Shown here: in pieces, positions 16,609-25,199 of the stretch | Position numbering within the stretch: the stretch's first letter is position 1 | Layout of the letters: each line of letters opens with the position of its first letter | NCBI GenBank assembly: GCA_036562635.1 | Contig: DATCJU010000114.1 | Location: 5,876 to 69,875, forward strand | Length of the DNA: 64,000 nucleotides | Reading direction: 5' to 3' | DNA from: DATCJU01 sp036562635 | Lineage (GTDB): Bacteria; Actinomycetota; Actinomycetes; Mycobacteriales; Pseudonocardiaceae | The notes under the pieces: generated by a model | Database searches by the model: none | What the model saw: only the letters and a program-made list of their open reading frames with translations | Told to the model about the DNA's origin: nothing | Translations under genes and position numbers: made by a program

Positions 16609-17726
16609 GACTTGCGCTCCCAGAACGCCGGGCCAACAGGCTCGATGAAGTCGCCGCGCGCGTAGAAGTAGCCGTTCTCGTCAACCGCGATGGGCAGCTG
16701 CGGCAACGCACGGGCGGCCGGCCCGAAGACCGGCTTGGCGTAGGTGAAGACGTCGAACTGCGACTGGTGGCACGGGCACAGCAGCCGGCCGGTCTGCTGC
16801 TCGTACAGCGACGTGGGGCAACCCAGGTGGGTGCACACCTTGGAGTAGGCGTAGTAGTCGCCGTAGTTGAAGTCCTCCTGGCCCTTGCGCTTGACCACCT
16901 TCTGGCCGGGGCGCAGGCGGATCAGCATGACCGGGTTGTCCGGGCGGCGCAGTGCCTTGACCAGCTTCTCCGGGTCGTTGCGCTCGGACTCCCGGAACGG
17001 GAAGACGGTCTCGAAACCACCGGCGTCCAGGTCCTCGGGCCGCACCAGCACGACCTCGTGCGGATCACCGGTGTCCCGACGCAGGTAGACCCGCTCACCG
17101 TTCTCCGGCTTCCAGCCGGTGTGCCACAACGAGTCGGGGCTGTCCGAGTGCGCCCACGGGTTGCGGATCAGGCCACCCAGGGCGAACACACCCGCACCCA
17201 GACCGAAGGCACCACCGGCGAAGCCCAGCGTCCGCTTGATCAGCGAACGGCGGCCGATACCGGAGGTCTCGGCGGCGTCAGCCAGCAGAGCCGTGGCGGT
17301 CCGCTGGTGCACCTCCGGGGAGGCACCGTCGTGCCGCTCCTGGACCGCGACCTCCTCGGGGAAGAACTTCTTCGCGTAGGCGATGACACCGATGCCCAGC
17401 GCGAAGATGCACAGCCCCAGGGTCAGGCCGATCAGCGGGGTGTACAGGGAGTAGGCCAGGTAGCCGTCCTCGAACGGGCTCCGGTACTCCCACGGCCAGA
17501 ACAGGTAGACCGCGACGAAGGCAAGGCCGGACAGTCCGGACACGGCGAACCAGGTCGCCACCGACCTCTCGGCGCGCTTCTCGGCCCGGGTGCCCTTGAC
17601 GGGCCACCGGTCCGCGCGGTGCACCAGCTCGACCCCGTCGAGCTTGACGCCGAGCTTGACCAGCTCGTCCCGGTTCATCTCGGCGAGCTCGGCCTCGCCG
17701 GGGAGGTCCTTGTTCTGCTCGCTCAT
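16605..17726 (-). CDS. qcrA: Cytochrome bc1 complex Rieske iron-sulfur subunit
   Basis: About 373 residues. The ATG at 17726 overlaps the qcrC stop (ATGA) and has GGGAG upstream; a GTG at 17744 is the alternative. Three membrane helices in the N-terminal half are typical of actinobacterial QcrA. The Rieske 2Fe-2S ligands are in CTHLGC and CPCHQS near the C-terminus, each loop supplying one Cys and one His. It passes electrons from menaquinol to the dihaem QcrC. Confidence 0.96.
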   Translation of the reverse strand: MSEQNKDLPGEAELAEMNRDELVKLGVKLDGVELVHRADRWPVKGTRAEKRAERSVATWFAVSGLSGLAFVAVYLFWPWEYRSPFEDGYLAYSLYTPLIGLTLGLCIFALGIGVIAYAKKFFPEEVAVQERHDGASPEVHQRTATALLADAAETSGIGRRSLIKRTLGFAGGAFGLGAGVFALGGLIRNPWAHSDSPDSLWHTGWKPENGERVYLRRDTGDPHEVVLVRPEDLDAGGFETVFPFRESERNDPEKLVKALRRPDNPVMLIRLRPGQKVVKRKGQEDFNYGDYYAYSKVCTHLGCPTSLYEQQTGRLLCPCHQSQFDVFTYAKPVFGPAARALPQLPIAVDENGYFYARGDFIEPVGPAFWERKS

Positions 17727-18532
17727 GCCCTGCTCCCGATCCACAACGTCACGCCGACGAGCGCGGCGATACCCACGATCCAGATGGCCAACCCCTCGGC
17801 AGCCGGGCCGAGGCCACCCAGGGAGTAGCCACCGGGGTTGTTCCGCTCGTCGCTCACCGACTTGACGTAGGCGATGATGTCCTTCTTCTCCTCGGGGGAC
17901 AGCTGCCGGTCGGAGAACTTGGGCATGTTCTGCGGACCGGTGAGCATCGCGGTGTAGATCTGCTCCTCGGTGGCGGGGTCGAGCTCCGGCGCGAACTTGC
18001 CGGACGACAGTGCGCCACCCCTACCCGTGAAATTGTGGCACGAAGCACAGTTCATGCGGAACAACTCACCGCCGCGCGCCGGGTTGTCCCCGCGCAGCGC
18101 TTCCCCGCGCTCCTCCGGCATGGCCGGTCCGCCCCCACCGCGCTCGTGCACGAAGGCACTCAGCGCGTCGATCTCCTCGGGGGAGAACTTCGCAGGCTTG
18201 CGTTCCGCCTGCGCCTCCTGCCGGACCATCGGCATACGGCCGCTGGACACCTGGAAGTACACCGCGGCCTCGCCGACACCGATCAGGCTCGGGCCCCGGC
18301 CCTCCTCGCCCTGCAGGTTCGCACCGTGGCAGCTGATGCAGTGGTTGTTGTACAGCTGCTCGCCCTGGCGGACGAGCGCCGAGTCCTCGGCTGCATTGGC
18401 AACCTGCGGCTCGGGCATGAGCACGCTGTACAGCGCACCGGCGCCGAGCAGGGCCACGGCCAGCGCGAGCAGGCCGGAGATCCGCCGCCGCAGCTTGGTC
18501 CGCGGCCGCGTCCGTTGGTTCTTGGTGGTCAT
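17723..18532 (-). CDS. qcrC: Cytochrome bc1 complex dihaem cytochrome c subunit
   Basis: A 269-residue dihaem cytochrome c with an N-terminal membrane or signal segment and a C-terminal membrane helix. The two haem-binding motifs are CISCH (Cys65, Cys68, His69) and CASCH (Cys162, Cys165, His166). In actinobacteria this subunit replaces soluble cytochrome c and hands electrons directly to the aa3 oxidase. The ATG at 18532 begins MTTKNQ; the frame upstream of it is not conserved in character. It is separated from ctaE by 47 bases. Confidence 0.96.
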   Translation of the reverse strand: MTTKNQRTRPRTKLRRRISGLLALAVALLGAGALYSVLMPEPQVANAAEDSALVRQGEQLYNNHCISCHGANLQGEEGRGPSLIGVGEAAVYFQVSSGRMPMVRQEAQAERKPAKFSPEEIDALSAFVHERGGGGPAMPEERGEALRGDNPARGGELFRMNCASCHNFTGRGGALSSGKFAPELDPATEEQIYTAMLTGPQNMPKFSDRQLSPEEKKDIIAYVKSVSDERNNPGGYSLGGLGPAAEGLAIWIVGIAALVGVTLWIGSRA

Positions 18533-18579
18533 GTGTGCGGCAACCCTTGCTGTCGAGTTCGGGCTCGTCGACCGAAGCC

Positions 18580-19191
18580 TCAGGGGATGACGTAGATCAT
18601 GGCGAACAGGCCGATCCACACGATGTCGACGAAGTGCCAGTAGTAGGACACGACGATCGCCGCGGTGGCCTGAGCGGGTGTGAACTTGCTCAGCTTCGTG
18701 CGAATGAGCAGGTACACGAAAGCAACAAGGCCGCCGATCACGTGCAGGAGGTGGAAGCCGGTCGTGAGGTAGAACACGGTCCCGAACGCCGACGACGAGA
18801 TCGTCGTGTCGTGACCGGTGACCATCATGTAGTACTCACCGGCCTGCCCCAGCACGAAGATCGCGCCAAGCACGAGGGTGATCACGTACCACAGGCGCAG
18901 CCCGAACACGTCCCCCTGCTCAGCCTTGAACACGCCCCACTGACAGGTGAACGAGGAAGCCACCAGGATGATCGTGAAGGGCAGTGCGTAGGGCACATTG
19001 AGCTCGGAGGGCGGTGGCGGCCAGGGACCCTCGTTCTGGGCTTTCACCGTGAAGTACATGGCGAAGAGCCCGGCGAAGAACATGAGCTCGCTGGACAGCC
19101 AGACGATGGTGCCGACGCTGACCATGTTCGGGCGGTTCAGCGAATGCACCCGCTGGCCGATGGAGGGCGCTGCCGTTGTCACGCGACGCAT
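18580..19191 (-). CDS. ctaE: Cytochrome c oxidase subunit III
   Basis: About 203 residues with five predicted membrane helices; VHSLNRPNMVSVGTIVWLSS is the conserved N-terminal region and GFHLLHVIGG is the subunit III signature. It is part of the aa3 terminal oxidase and leads the bc1 operon. The ATG at 19191 is listed. A CATAAT hexamer that overlaps it ends seven bases before a GTG at 19182, so a leaderless start at 19182 (200 residues) is quite possible. The oxidase subunit I gene ctaD is not in the window. Confidence 0.95.
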   Translation of the reverse strand: MRRVTTAAPSIGQRVHSLNRPNMVSVGTIVWLSSELMFFAGLFAMYFTVKAQNEGPWPPPPSELNVPYALPFTIILVASSFTCQWGVFKAEQGDVFGLRLWYVITLVLGAIFVLGQAGEYYMMVTGHDTTISSSAFGTVFYLTTGFHLLHVIGGLVAFVYLLIRTKLSKFTPAQATAAIVVSYYWHFVDIVWIGLFAMIYVIP

Positions 19192-19276
19192 TATGGCCTG
19201 TGGGTTTTCCGCCTGCCCGGTTGGGTCCGAGGGCAGCGCACCGCGCAGCCCGCGTAACGGAGGGTGAGGGTCTGCG

Positions 19277-19729
19277 GTGGATCTTCTACGACGGTTGCGG
19301 GACAGGTTCATCAAAAGGAGTGAGCCTGTCCTGGATCCTGACATGCCCGGCCTCGTCGTGATCGCCGAGGCATTCGACCCGGCCGAGGCGGATTCGGCGG
19401 TCCTGGCCAGGGCAACCGCATGGCGACCCGATCTACCTGCGGTTCTGCGTCACCACCTGCTGTTGCCCCCGGACACGGTGGAGCGTGCCCGGGAGATGCT
19501 GGCCGCGGACGGCTGGCAACTGCGACCGGGTCCGCAGGAAACGACGGAGGAGAACGGGCACCTGTCCGGCTTGATCTCCGCCACAGCATCGGGTGTGTGG
19601 GTGACAGCCGTCCGAGTCCAGCATCTGGACGCCCTGCACTGCGCCCAGGAGCGTTCGAGAATGGCCAGTCTGGCCCAACGGCTCGGTGGGGACGCGCTGG
19701 GCTGGGACGCTCTTCAACCACACGACTGA
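19277..19729 (+). CDS. Conserved hypothetical protein, 150 residues
   Basis: I do not recognise a family. It is a soluble alpha/beta-looking protein without membrane segments or cysteine motifs beyond one Cys. A basic N-terminus (LLRRLRDRFIKR) is followed by regular hydrophobic patterns and LPPDTVERAREMLAADGW. The GTG at 19277 has GGAGGGTGAGGG just upstream. It is divergent from ctaE (85 bases) and 48 bases ahead of the receiver-like gene, so the two and trpD may be co-transcribed. Confidence 0.75.
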   Translation: MDLLRRLRDRFIKRSEPVLDPDMPGLVVIAEAFDPAEADSAVLARATAWRPDLPAVLRHHLLLPPDTVERAREMLAADGWQLRPGPQETTEENGHLSGLISATASGVWVTAVRVQHLDALHCAQERSRMASLAQRLGGDALGWDALQPHD

Positions 19730-19777
19730 CTCTCGATAGCATCCCCACCACCGACCGCAATCGCCGGAGGACGCCAG

Positions 19778-20188
19778 ATGAACACCCAGACCACGAAGAT
19801 CCTGGTCTTCAGCCACCGGCCCGAGGTGCGTGAGGCGATCATCACGGCGGTGGGTCGCCGTCCGGCGCCTGACCTGGGCCGGGTCAGCTACATCGAGACC
19901 GGCGCCATCGCCGACGTGCTCATGGAGTTCGACGCCGGGCACGTCGACCTGGCAATCCTCGACGGCGAAGCGCAGCCGACCGGGGGCATCGGCCTGTGCC
20001 GTCAGCTCAAGCACGAGATCGACAACTGCCCGCCCATCGTGGTGGCGGTGCGGCGCAAGGCCGATCGCTGGCTGGCCACCTGGTCCCAGGCGGACGCGAT
20101 CATCGTGCACCCGCTGGACCCGCTGGCTGCCGCCGAGACCGTGGCCGAGCTGCTGCGGTCCCAGCGCACGCCGGCCGTGCGTGTCTGA
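19778..20188 (+). CDS. Degenerate response-regulator receiver-like protein
   Basis: A 136-residue protein with the alternating pattern of a CheY-type receiver (ILVFSHRPEVREAI; VDLAILDGEAQPTGGI; PPIVVAV; ADAIIVHPLDPLAAAETV). The aspartate in AILDGE fits the phosphoacceptor position. The paired acidic residues after strand 1 are replaced by SHR, and the usual Lys-Pro after strand 5 is His-Pro, so ordinary Mg-dependent phosphorylation is doubtful. There is no output domain. GGAGGA precedes the ATG. The trpD start lies 17 bases downstream. Confidence 0.8.
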   Translation: MNTQTTKILVFSHRPEVREAIITAVGRRPAPDLGRVSYIETGAIADVLMEFDAGHVDLAILDGEAQPTGGIGLCRQLKHEIDNCPPIVVAVRRKADRWLATWSQADAIIVHPLDPLAAAETVAELLRSQRTPAVRV

Positions 20189-20205
20189 GGGGAGCCGGGA
20201 GCGAG

Positions 20206-21270
20206 GTGACGCAGTCCGCCCGGACCTGGCCCACACTGCTCTCCCACCTGGTGGGAGGCGGAAACCTGACCGCCGAGGACACCGCCTGGGCAATGGACCA
20301 GGTGATGTCGGGAGCCGCCACCCCGGCCCAGGTGGCCGGGTTCGCGGTCGCCCTCCGCGCCAAGGGCGAGACACCGGACGAGATCGCCGGTATGGCCCGG
20401 GCCATGCTTGCGCACGCCAGGCGGGTCGAACTGGACGACGGCCTGCGGGCGGTGGACATCGTCGGCACCGGCGGGGACCGGGCGGGGACGGTGAACATCT
20501 CCACGATGGCCGCCGTCGTCACGGCTGCGGCCGGTGTCCCGGTCGTCAAGCACGGCAACCGTGCCGCGTCCTCCAAGTGCGGCACGGCGGACGTGCTGGA
20601 GGCGCTGGGGGTGGCGATCGACCTGCCACCGGAGGGCGTCCGCCGGTGCGTGGAGGAGCTGGGGATCGGTTTCTGCTTCGCCCCGGTGTTCCACCCGGCC
20701 GCCAAGCACGCCGCGGCGCCCCGGCGTGAGCTGGGTATCCCCACCGCCTTCAACTTCCTCGGCCCCCTGACCAACCCGGCGGGCACCAGTGCCGGGCTGA
20801 TCGGCTGCTTCGACCCGCGGATGGCATCGGTGATGGCCGAGGTGTTCGCCGCCCGTGGGTCCAGTGTGCTGTTGGTCCGCGGGGACGACGGACTGGACGA
20901 GATCACCACCACGACCACCACGTCGGTGTGGGTGGTGCAGGACGGTCGGGTGCGCCCCGAGCGGGTGGACGCCGAGGAGCTGGGCTTTCCCCGGGCACGG
21001 CCGCAGGACCTGGTGGGTGGCACCGCCGAGGTGAACGCCGAGGTGGTGCGGGCGTTGGTCTCCGGTGAGCGCGGCCCGGTCCGGGACGCCGTGCTGCTCA
21101 ACGCCGCCGGGGCACTCGCCGCCCACGCCGGATTCTCCGGGGACCTGAGGGCGGACCTGCTGGCCGGGGTGCAGCGGGCGACCGAAGCGCTGGACTCCGG
21201 GGCGGCCGCCGACCTGCTGACCCGGTGGGTGAAGGTCTCCACCCGGCTGCGGGCCGAACTGGGTCGCTGA
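20206..21270 (+). CDS. trpD: Anthranilate phosphoribosyltransferase
   Basis: A 354-residue enzyme that transfers phosphoribose from PRPP to anthranilate in tryptophan synthesis. Family motifs are GTGGDRAGTVNIST (PRPP loop), KHGNRAASSKCGTADVLEALG and FNFLGPLTNPA. The GTG at 20206 has GGGAG just before it. No other trp gene is nearby, as in M. tuberculosis where trpD also lies alone next to the cytochrome genes. Confidence 0.96.
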   Translation: MTQSARTWPTLLSHLVGGGNLTAEDTAWAMDQVMSGAATPAQVAGFAVALRAKGETPDEIAGMARAMLAHARRVELDDGLRAVDIVGTGGDRAGTVNISTMAAVVTAAAGVPVVKHGNRAASSKCGTADVLEALGVAIDLPPEGVRRCVEELGIGFCFAPVFHPAAKHAAAPRRELGIPTAFNFLGPLTNPAGTSAGLIGCFDPRMASVMAEVFAARGSSVLLVRGDDGLDEITTTTTTSVWVVQDGRVRPERVDAEELGFPRARPQDLVGGTAEVNAEVVRALVSGERGPVRDAVLLNAAGALAAHAGFSGDLRADLLAGVQRATEALDSGAAADLLTRWVKVSTRLRAELGR

Positions 21271-21336
21271 GGACACCGGAACAGGCCGCTCGCGGCCGGC
21301 AACCGTCCTGCCGCCGTACCGGGGGCAGCCCGGGTC

Positions 21337-22299
21337 TCAGGCCGGGTGCCGGAACGCGCGGCGGTACCTGCTGGGACTGGTGCCCCGCAGACGAGCGAAC
21401 TGGTGGCGCAGTGCGGCCGCCGACCCGTAACCGCACCGGGCCGCGATCTCGTCGATGCTCAGGTCGGTCCGCTCCAGCAGGCGTTGCGCGCGCTCCAGGC
21501 GGCGCTCGGTGAGCCAGCGGTGCGGTGTGGTACCGGTGGCGGCGGTGAACCGGCGCAGGAAGGTGCGCTCCCCCAGACCGGCCTGTCGGGCCAGTTCGGC
21601 CACGGTCAGGGGCTGCTCCAGCCGACGCTCCGTCCACTCCAGCAGCTCACCGAGCACGTCGTCGTCGGTCCGCGGTATCGGCGCCTCGACGAACTGCGCC
21701 TGCCCACCGTCCCGGTGCGGGGCGGCCACCATACGACGAGCCAGCAGGGTGGCTGCCTCCACTCCCCGGGTGTTCCGCACCAGGTGCAGGCACAGGTCCA
21801 CGGCGGCCACCGTGCCCGCGCTGGTCAGCACCGGTCCGTCGACCGCGTACAACGCCGCGGCGTCCACCCTGGCCCCGGGGAAGGTCCGGCGGAACTGGTC
21901 CAGGTAGACCCAGTGCACGGTGCAGCGCCGGCCGTCGAGGAGACCGGCGTGGCCGAGTGCGAACACTCCCTGACAGAAACCGGCGACCAGGGCACCCCGG
22001 GCCACCGCCGCCCGCAGCAGGGCCCTGACCTCCTCGGACGGCCCCACCCGACGATCGGCGCACGAGGGGACGACGACCAGGTCGGCCGCGGCGGCCGCGT
22101 CCAGGTCGCACAGACCGGTCAGGGTGAACCCGGACCGGCTGCGCACCGGTGCTCCCCCGGGGGAGCACACCGCGAACTCCCACCCCGGGATGCCGTCGGC
22201 GCTGCGATCTGTGCCGAACACCTCGCAGGCCACACCCAGCTCGAAAGGTGCCACCTCGCCCTCGACGACGACGGCGACCCGCTCCACCTGTCGCGTCAC
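21337..22299 (-). CDS. AraC-family regulator with DJ-1/PfpI-like sensor domain
   Basis: A 320-residue regulator. Residues about 5-175 form a DJ-1/PfpI (class I amidotransferase-like) domain with the nucleophile-elbow region GFCQGVFALG. Residues about 215-320 form an AraC double helix-turn-helix (LTVAELARQAGLGERTFLRRF, IDEIAARCGYGSAAALRHQF). The GTG at 22299 follows a CATGAT hexamer by six bases; a GTG at 22287 is the alternative. It is divergent from an EamA exporter gene 81 bases away and probably controls it. The effector is unknown. Confidence 0.88.
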   Translation of the reverse strand: MTRQVERVAVVVEGEVAPFELGVACEVFGTDRSADGIPGWEFAVCSPGGAPVRSRSGFTLTGLCDLDAAAAADLVVVPSCADRRVGPSEEVRALLRAAVARGALVAGFCQGVFALGHAGLLDGRRCTVHWVYLDQFRRTFPGARVDAAALYAVDGPVLTSAGTVAAVDLCLHLVRNTRGVEAATLLARRMVAAPHRDGGQAQFVEAPIPRTDDDVLGELLEWTERRLEQPLTVAELARQAGLGERTFLRRFTAATGTTPHRWLTERRLERAQRLLERTDLSIDEIAARCGYGSAAALRHQFARLRGTSPSRYRRAFRHPA

Positions 22300-22380
22300 A
22301 CCTCCATCATGTCGTAAGTCTTGCGATAGGTGGCATTTCTGACACTCGCGGCGACGCCGTGTCTGGGCGACCGTGAGGGC

Positions 22381-23346
22381 ATGACCACGAGTTGCGAACG
22401 ATCGGCTCCCCCGGCCACCCCCACCCCGACCCGCGGGCCGGCGGCCGCGCCGGCGCCCTCCGCACGGTCCCACCGACCGACCCTGGAGTGGACCGCGGCC
22501 ATGGTGCTGTCCGGCACGATCGGGGTGGCCGTCCTGGAGTCCGGCGCCGCCGCACCCGCGGTGGCGTTCAGTCGCTGTCTGATCGGCGGCCTGCTGCTGG
22601 CCCTCTGGTGCGCCGCCCGGGGCTACCTGGGCCGCCCCGGCAGGAGCGCGCCCGCCATGACGCGCCGGGACCTGCTCCAGGCCGCGCTGGGCGGGGTGTT
22701 CCTGGTCGCCAACTGGGTTCTGCTGTTCGCCGCCTATCCCCGCACGTCGATCTCGGTGGCCACGGTGGTCTACCACACGCAGCCGTTCCTGCTGCTCGCG
22801 CTGGCCGCGCTGCTGCTCGGGGAACGGGTGCGCCGGCGCGATCTGGGGTTCGGTGCGCTCGCGTTCGCCGGTGTCGCGCTCATCTCACTGGGCGGGCAGG
22901 GCGTCGGGGACCAGCGGATCGGGTTGGACGGCATCGCCATGGCGCTGGGCGCGGCAGGTCTGTACGCGGGCGCCGCACTGATCGCCAAGCGCCTGGCCCA
23001 CGTGCCTCCGCACCTGGTGGCCGCGGTGCAGTGCGGGGTGGGTGCACTGGTGCTGTCCCCGGTGCTGGTGCTGACCCCGCTGCCGCCGCCCGGCGCGAGT
23101 TGGGGGTGGCTGCTGGTGCTCGGCTCGGTGCACACCGCCCTGATGTACGTGCTGATGTACGGCAGCATCGGCCGGCTGCCCACCGCCACCGTCGCGGTGC
23201 TGTCCTTCCTCTACCCGGCGGTGGCGCTGGTGTTCGACGTGCTGCTCTACGGGCACCGGGTCGGACTGGCCGAGGGAGTGGGCATGCTGGCGGTGCTGGT
23301 GGCCGCCGTCGGGCACAAGCTGCCCGGGCGACGGGCCACCACGTGA
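22381..23346 (+). CDS. EamA/DMT-family transporter
   Basis: A 321-residue membrane protein with ten predicted helices in two EamA repeats (about 40-165 and 180-312), followed by a short basic end. Members of the drug/metabolite transporter superfamily usually export amino acids or metabolites; the substrate is unknown. The ATG at 22381 follows GTGAGGG. It shares its promoter region with the divergent AraC-type regulator and ends at a perfect hairpin opposite ctaF. Confidence 0.88.
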   Translation: MTTSCERSAPPATPTPTRGPAAAPAPSARSHRPTLEWTAAMVLSGTIGVAVLESGAAAPAVAFSRCLIGGLLLALWCAARGYLGRPGRSAPAMTRRDLLQAALGGVFLVANWVLLFAAYPRTSISVATVVYHTQPFLLLALAALLLGERVRRRDLGFGALAFAGVALISLGGQGVGDQRIGLDGIAMALGAAGLYAGAALIAKRLAHVPPHLVAAVQCGVGALVLSPVLVLTPLPPPGASWGWLLVLGSVHTALMYVLMYGSIGRLPTATVAVLSFLYPAVALVFDVLLYGHRVGLAEGVGMLAVLVAAVGHKLPGRRATT

Positions 23347-23364
23347 GGCATGGACCCCACGGAC

Positions 23365-23410
23365 GACGCGAGGGCGGCCCCGTCACACGGAACGGGGCCG
23401 CCCTCGCGTC
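23365..23410. terminator. Bidirectional terminator between the EamA gene and ctaF
   Basis: A perfect 19-bp stem (23365-23383 with 23392-23410) and an eight-base loop lie between two convergent genes. Confidence 0.85.
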
Positions 23411-23428
23411 GAAGCAGTACCGATCAGG

Positions 23429-23827
23429 TCAGTCGTGGTTGGGGCCCACGTGGTACTCGAAGACCAGGCCCGCCACCATGATCAGGATCACGGCGACCGC
23501 GACCACGATCAGCCAGGTGTACCACAGGGCGAAGGCGATACCGGCGAGCGCCGCACCCAGTGCGATGCCGAAGGGCCAGTAGCTGCCGGGGCTGAAGAAG
23601 CCCAGCTCACCCGCACCGTCGCTGACCTCGGCGTCGGGGTTGTCCTCCGGCCGCATCGCCACCCGACGGGAGACGAACCGGAAGTAGGTGCCGATGATCA
23701 GCGACAGACCACCGGTCAGGGTGAGGGCGGTGATACCCACCGGCTCCTTCGCCCAGAACCCGTAGACGATCGCCGTCAGGAAGAAGAAGACTGTGATGAT
23801 TTCGAAGATCCGCGCTTCGACCTTCAT
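23429..23827 (-). CDS. ctaF: Cytochrome c oxidase subunit IV (actinobacterial CtaF)
   Basis: A 132-residue membrane protein with four predicted helices, beginning MKVEARIFEIITVFFFLTAI, the family N-terminus. It is a small subunit of the actinobacterial aa3 oxidase in the bc1-aa3 supercomplex. The ATG at 23827 has GAGGA five bases upstream. It follows ctaC by 56 bases and is surely co-transcribed with it. Confidence 0.94.
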   Translation of the reverse strand: MKVEARIFEIITVFFFLTAIVYGFWAKEPVGITALTLTGGLSLIIGTYFRFVSRRVAMRPEDNPDAEVSDGAGELGFFSPGSYWPFGIALGAALAGIAFALWYTWLIVVAVAVILIMVAGLVFEYHVGPNHD

Positions 23828-23883
23828 GCTGTCCTCGCTCTCGCCGTCCGTATCCGCACGCCACCGGCTTCCCGGAAGGCGGC

Positions 23884-24810
23884 TCAGTTGCCGCTGCCGG
23901 AGGCCTGCCGGGCCGTACGGTCGGTCAGGAACGGCTCGGTGGTGATCGCGCGCGGCGTGCACAGCTCGCCGCAGTCCATCTTGGCCAGCGCCTCGGCAGC
24001 GGTGTACGGCCGTCCCGTCTCCGGGTTCACCTGCTGCCGCAGATCCATGTACTCCTGGAACTTCTCCGGCGCCAGGGCACGGACCTCGAAGTTCATCATC
24101 GAGTGGTAGGTGCCGCACAGCTCGGCGCAACGGCCGACGAAGGCACCCTCACGGTCGATGGTGTTCTGGAAGACGTTGTCCTGGGCGTTCTTCTCCGGGC
24201 GCGGGAAGACGTCCCGCTTGAAGTGCCACTCCGGCACGAAGAACGAGTGGACGACGTCCTTGGCGACCAGCTGGTACCGCACGGTCTGGTTGGCCGGGAC
24301 CACCAGCAGCGGGATCTCGTCGCTGCTGCCGACCGTGCTCACGGGGCGCCCGTCCGGGGTCTGGTAGTCCGGGTACTGGAACTCCCAGTTCCACTGGAAG
24401 GCGATCACGTCGACCGTGACATCGGGCTCCTCCTCCTTGGCGTTGACGTAGTTCTGCGTCGTCGCCGTGAAGTAGAACAGCACCGCGATGATCACGAACG
24501 GGATCGCCGTGTAGATGATCTCCAGCGGCAGGTTGTACTGCGTCTGGCGCGGCAGCTCGTCGCTCTTCTTGCGGTGGAAGATCACCGACCAGAAGATCAG
24601 GCCCCACACGATGACGCCGACCACCAGCGCTGCGATGACCGACCAGGTCCACAACTCCCGCATGCGCTCGGCCTGCGGAGTGACCGACTGCGGCCAGCCG
24701 AACCGCAGAACCTCCTCCGCGGAGCAGCCGGTCGCCGCTACGCCCACCAGGCCGACAAGGCCAGCGACCTTGCCCAGCCGCGCTGCCCGGGTGCCCACCT
24801 TCAGGCCCAC
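23884..24810 (-). CDS. ctaC: Cytochrome c oxidase subunit II
   Basis: About 308 residues. A lipobox (GVAATGC) puts the lipidated cysteine at residue 29. Two membrane helices follow, then a periplasmic-side cupredoxin domain. The CuA ligands lie in HSFFVPEW and CAELCGTYHSMM, and the electron-entry aromatic segment is FQWNWEF. The GTG at 24810 has AAGGAGG nine bases upstream and is preferred; an ATG at 24834 would place that ribosome site inside the gene. It accepts electrons from QcrC and passes them to subunit I, whose gene is elsewhere. Confidence 0.94.
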   Translation of the reverse strand: MGLKVGTRAARLGKVAGLVGLVGVAATGCSAEEVLRFGWPQSVTPQAERMRELWTWSVIAALVVGVIVWGLIFWSVIFHRKKSDELPRQTQYNLPLEIIYTAIPFVIIAVLFYFTATTQNYVNAKEEEPDVTVDVIAFQWNWEFQYPDYQTPDGRPVSTVGSSDEIPLLVVPANQTVRYQLVAKDVVHSFFVPEWHFKRDVFPRPEKNAQDNVFQNTIDREGAFVGRCAELCGTYHSMMNFEVRALAPEKFQEYMDLRQQVNPETGRPYTAAEALAKMDCGELCTPRAITTEPFLTDRTARQASGSGN

Positions 24811-24834
24811 TGCTCGACGCCTCCTTGGTGACAT

Positions 24835-25199
24835 ACCAGCACTCCTCGCAGCGGTCGCCCGACCGGTTCGTCGAACCTGCTCTCCGAATCACTGACGAGC
24901 GGGAACGGCACGCCGCCGGAGTCGTGGGAAGCGTAGCCCAGCAATCGCTGGCCAACCGCTTGGGGGTTGGTGGAACACAGTGCTGCGTTCGTCACTCCGT
25001 CGAGTGAATTGTTCAACCCGGACAACTGATGGTGATCGACCAACCGCTGTGACCACCGTCCGGCATACCCCGGCATACTTGGACGACGATTCCCGAGTGC
25101 GCCGGCGAGCAGCCCGACGAACGGGCGGCTCACGGCGCGGCAAACCTCGGGAGCGACGCCATTGCTTCCATCTTCAAGACGGGAAGGTGCGCGAGACGC
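24835..25199. promoter_or_regulatory. Divergent ctaC-asnB intergenic region
   Basis: This 365-base stretch holds the promoters of ctaC and asnB and no credible gene. It contains a ten-base-spaced direct repeat of CCGGCATAC (25060-25068 and 25070-25078). The second copy runs into CATACT (25074-25079), a candidate asnB -10 element. Confidence 0.35.
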
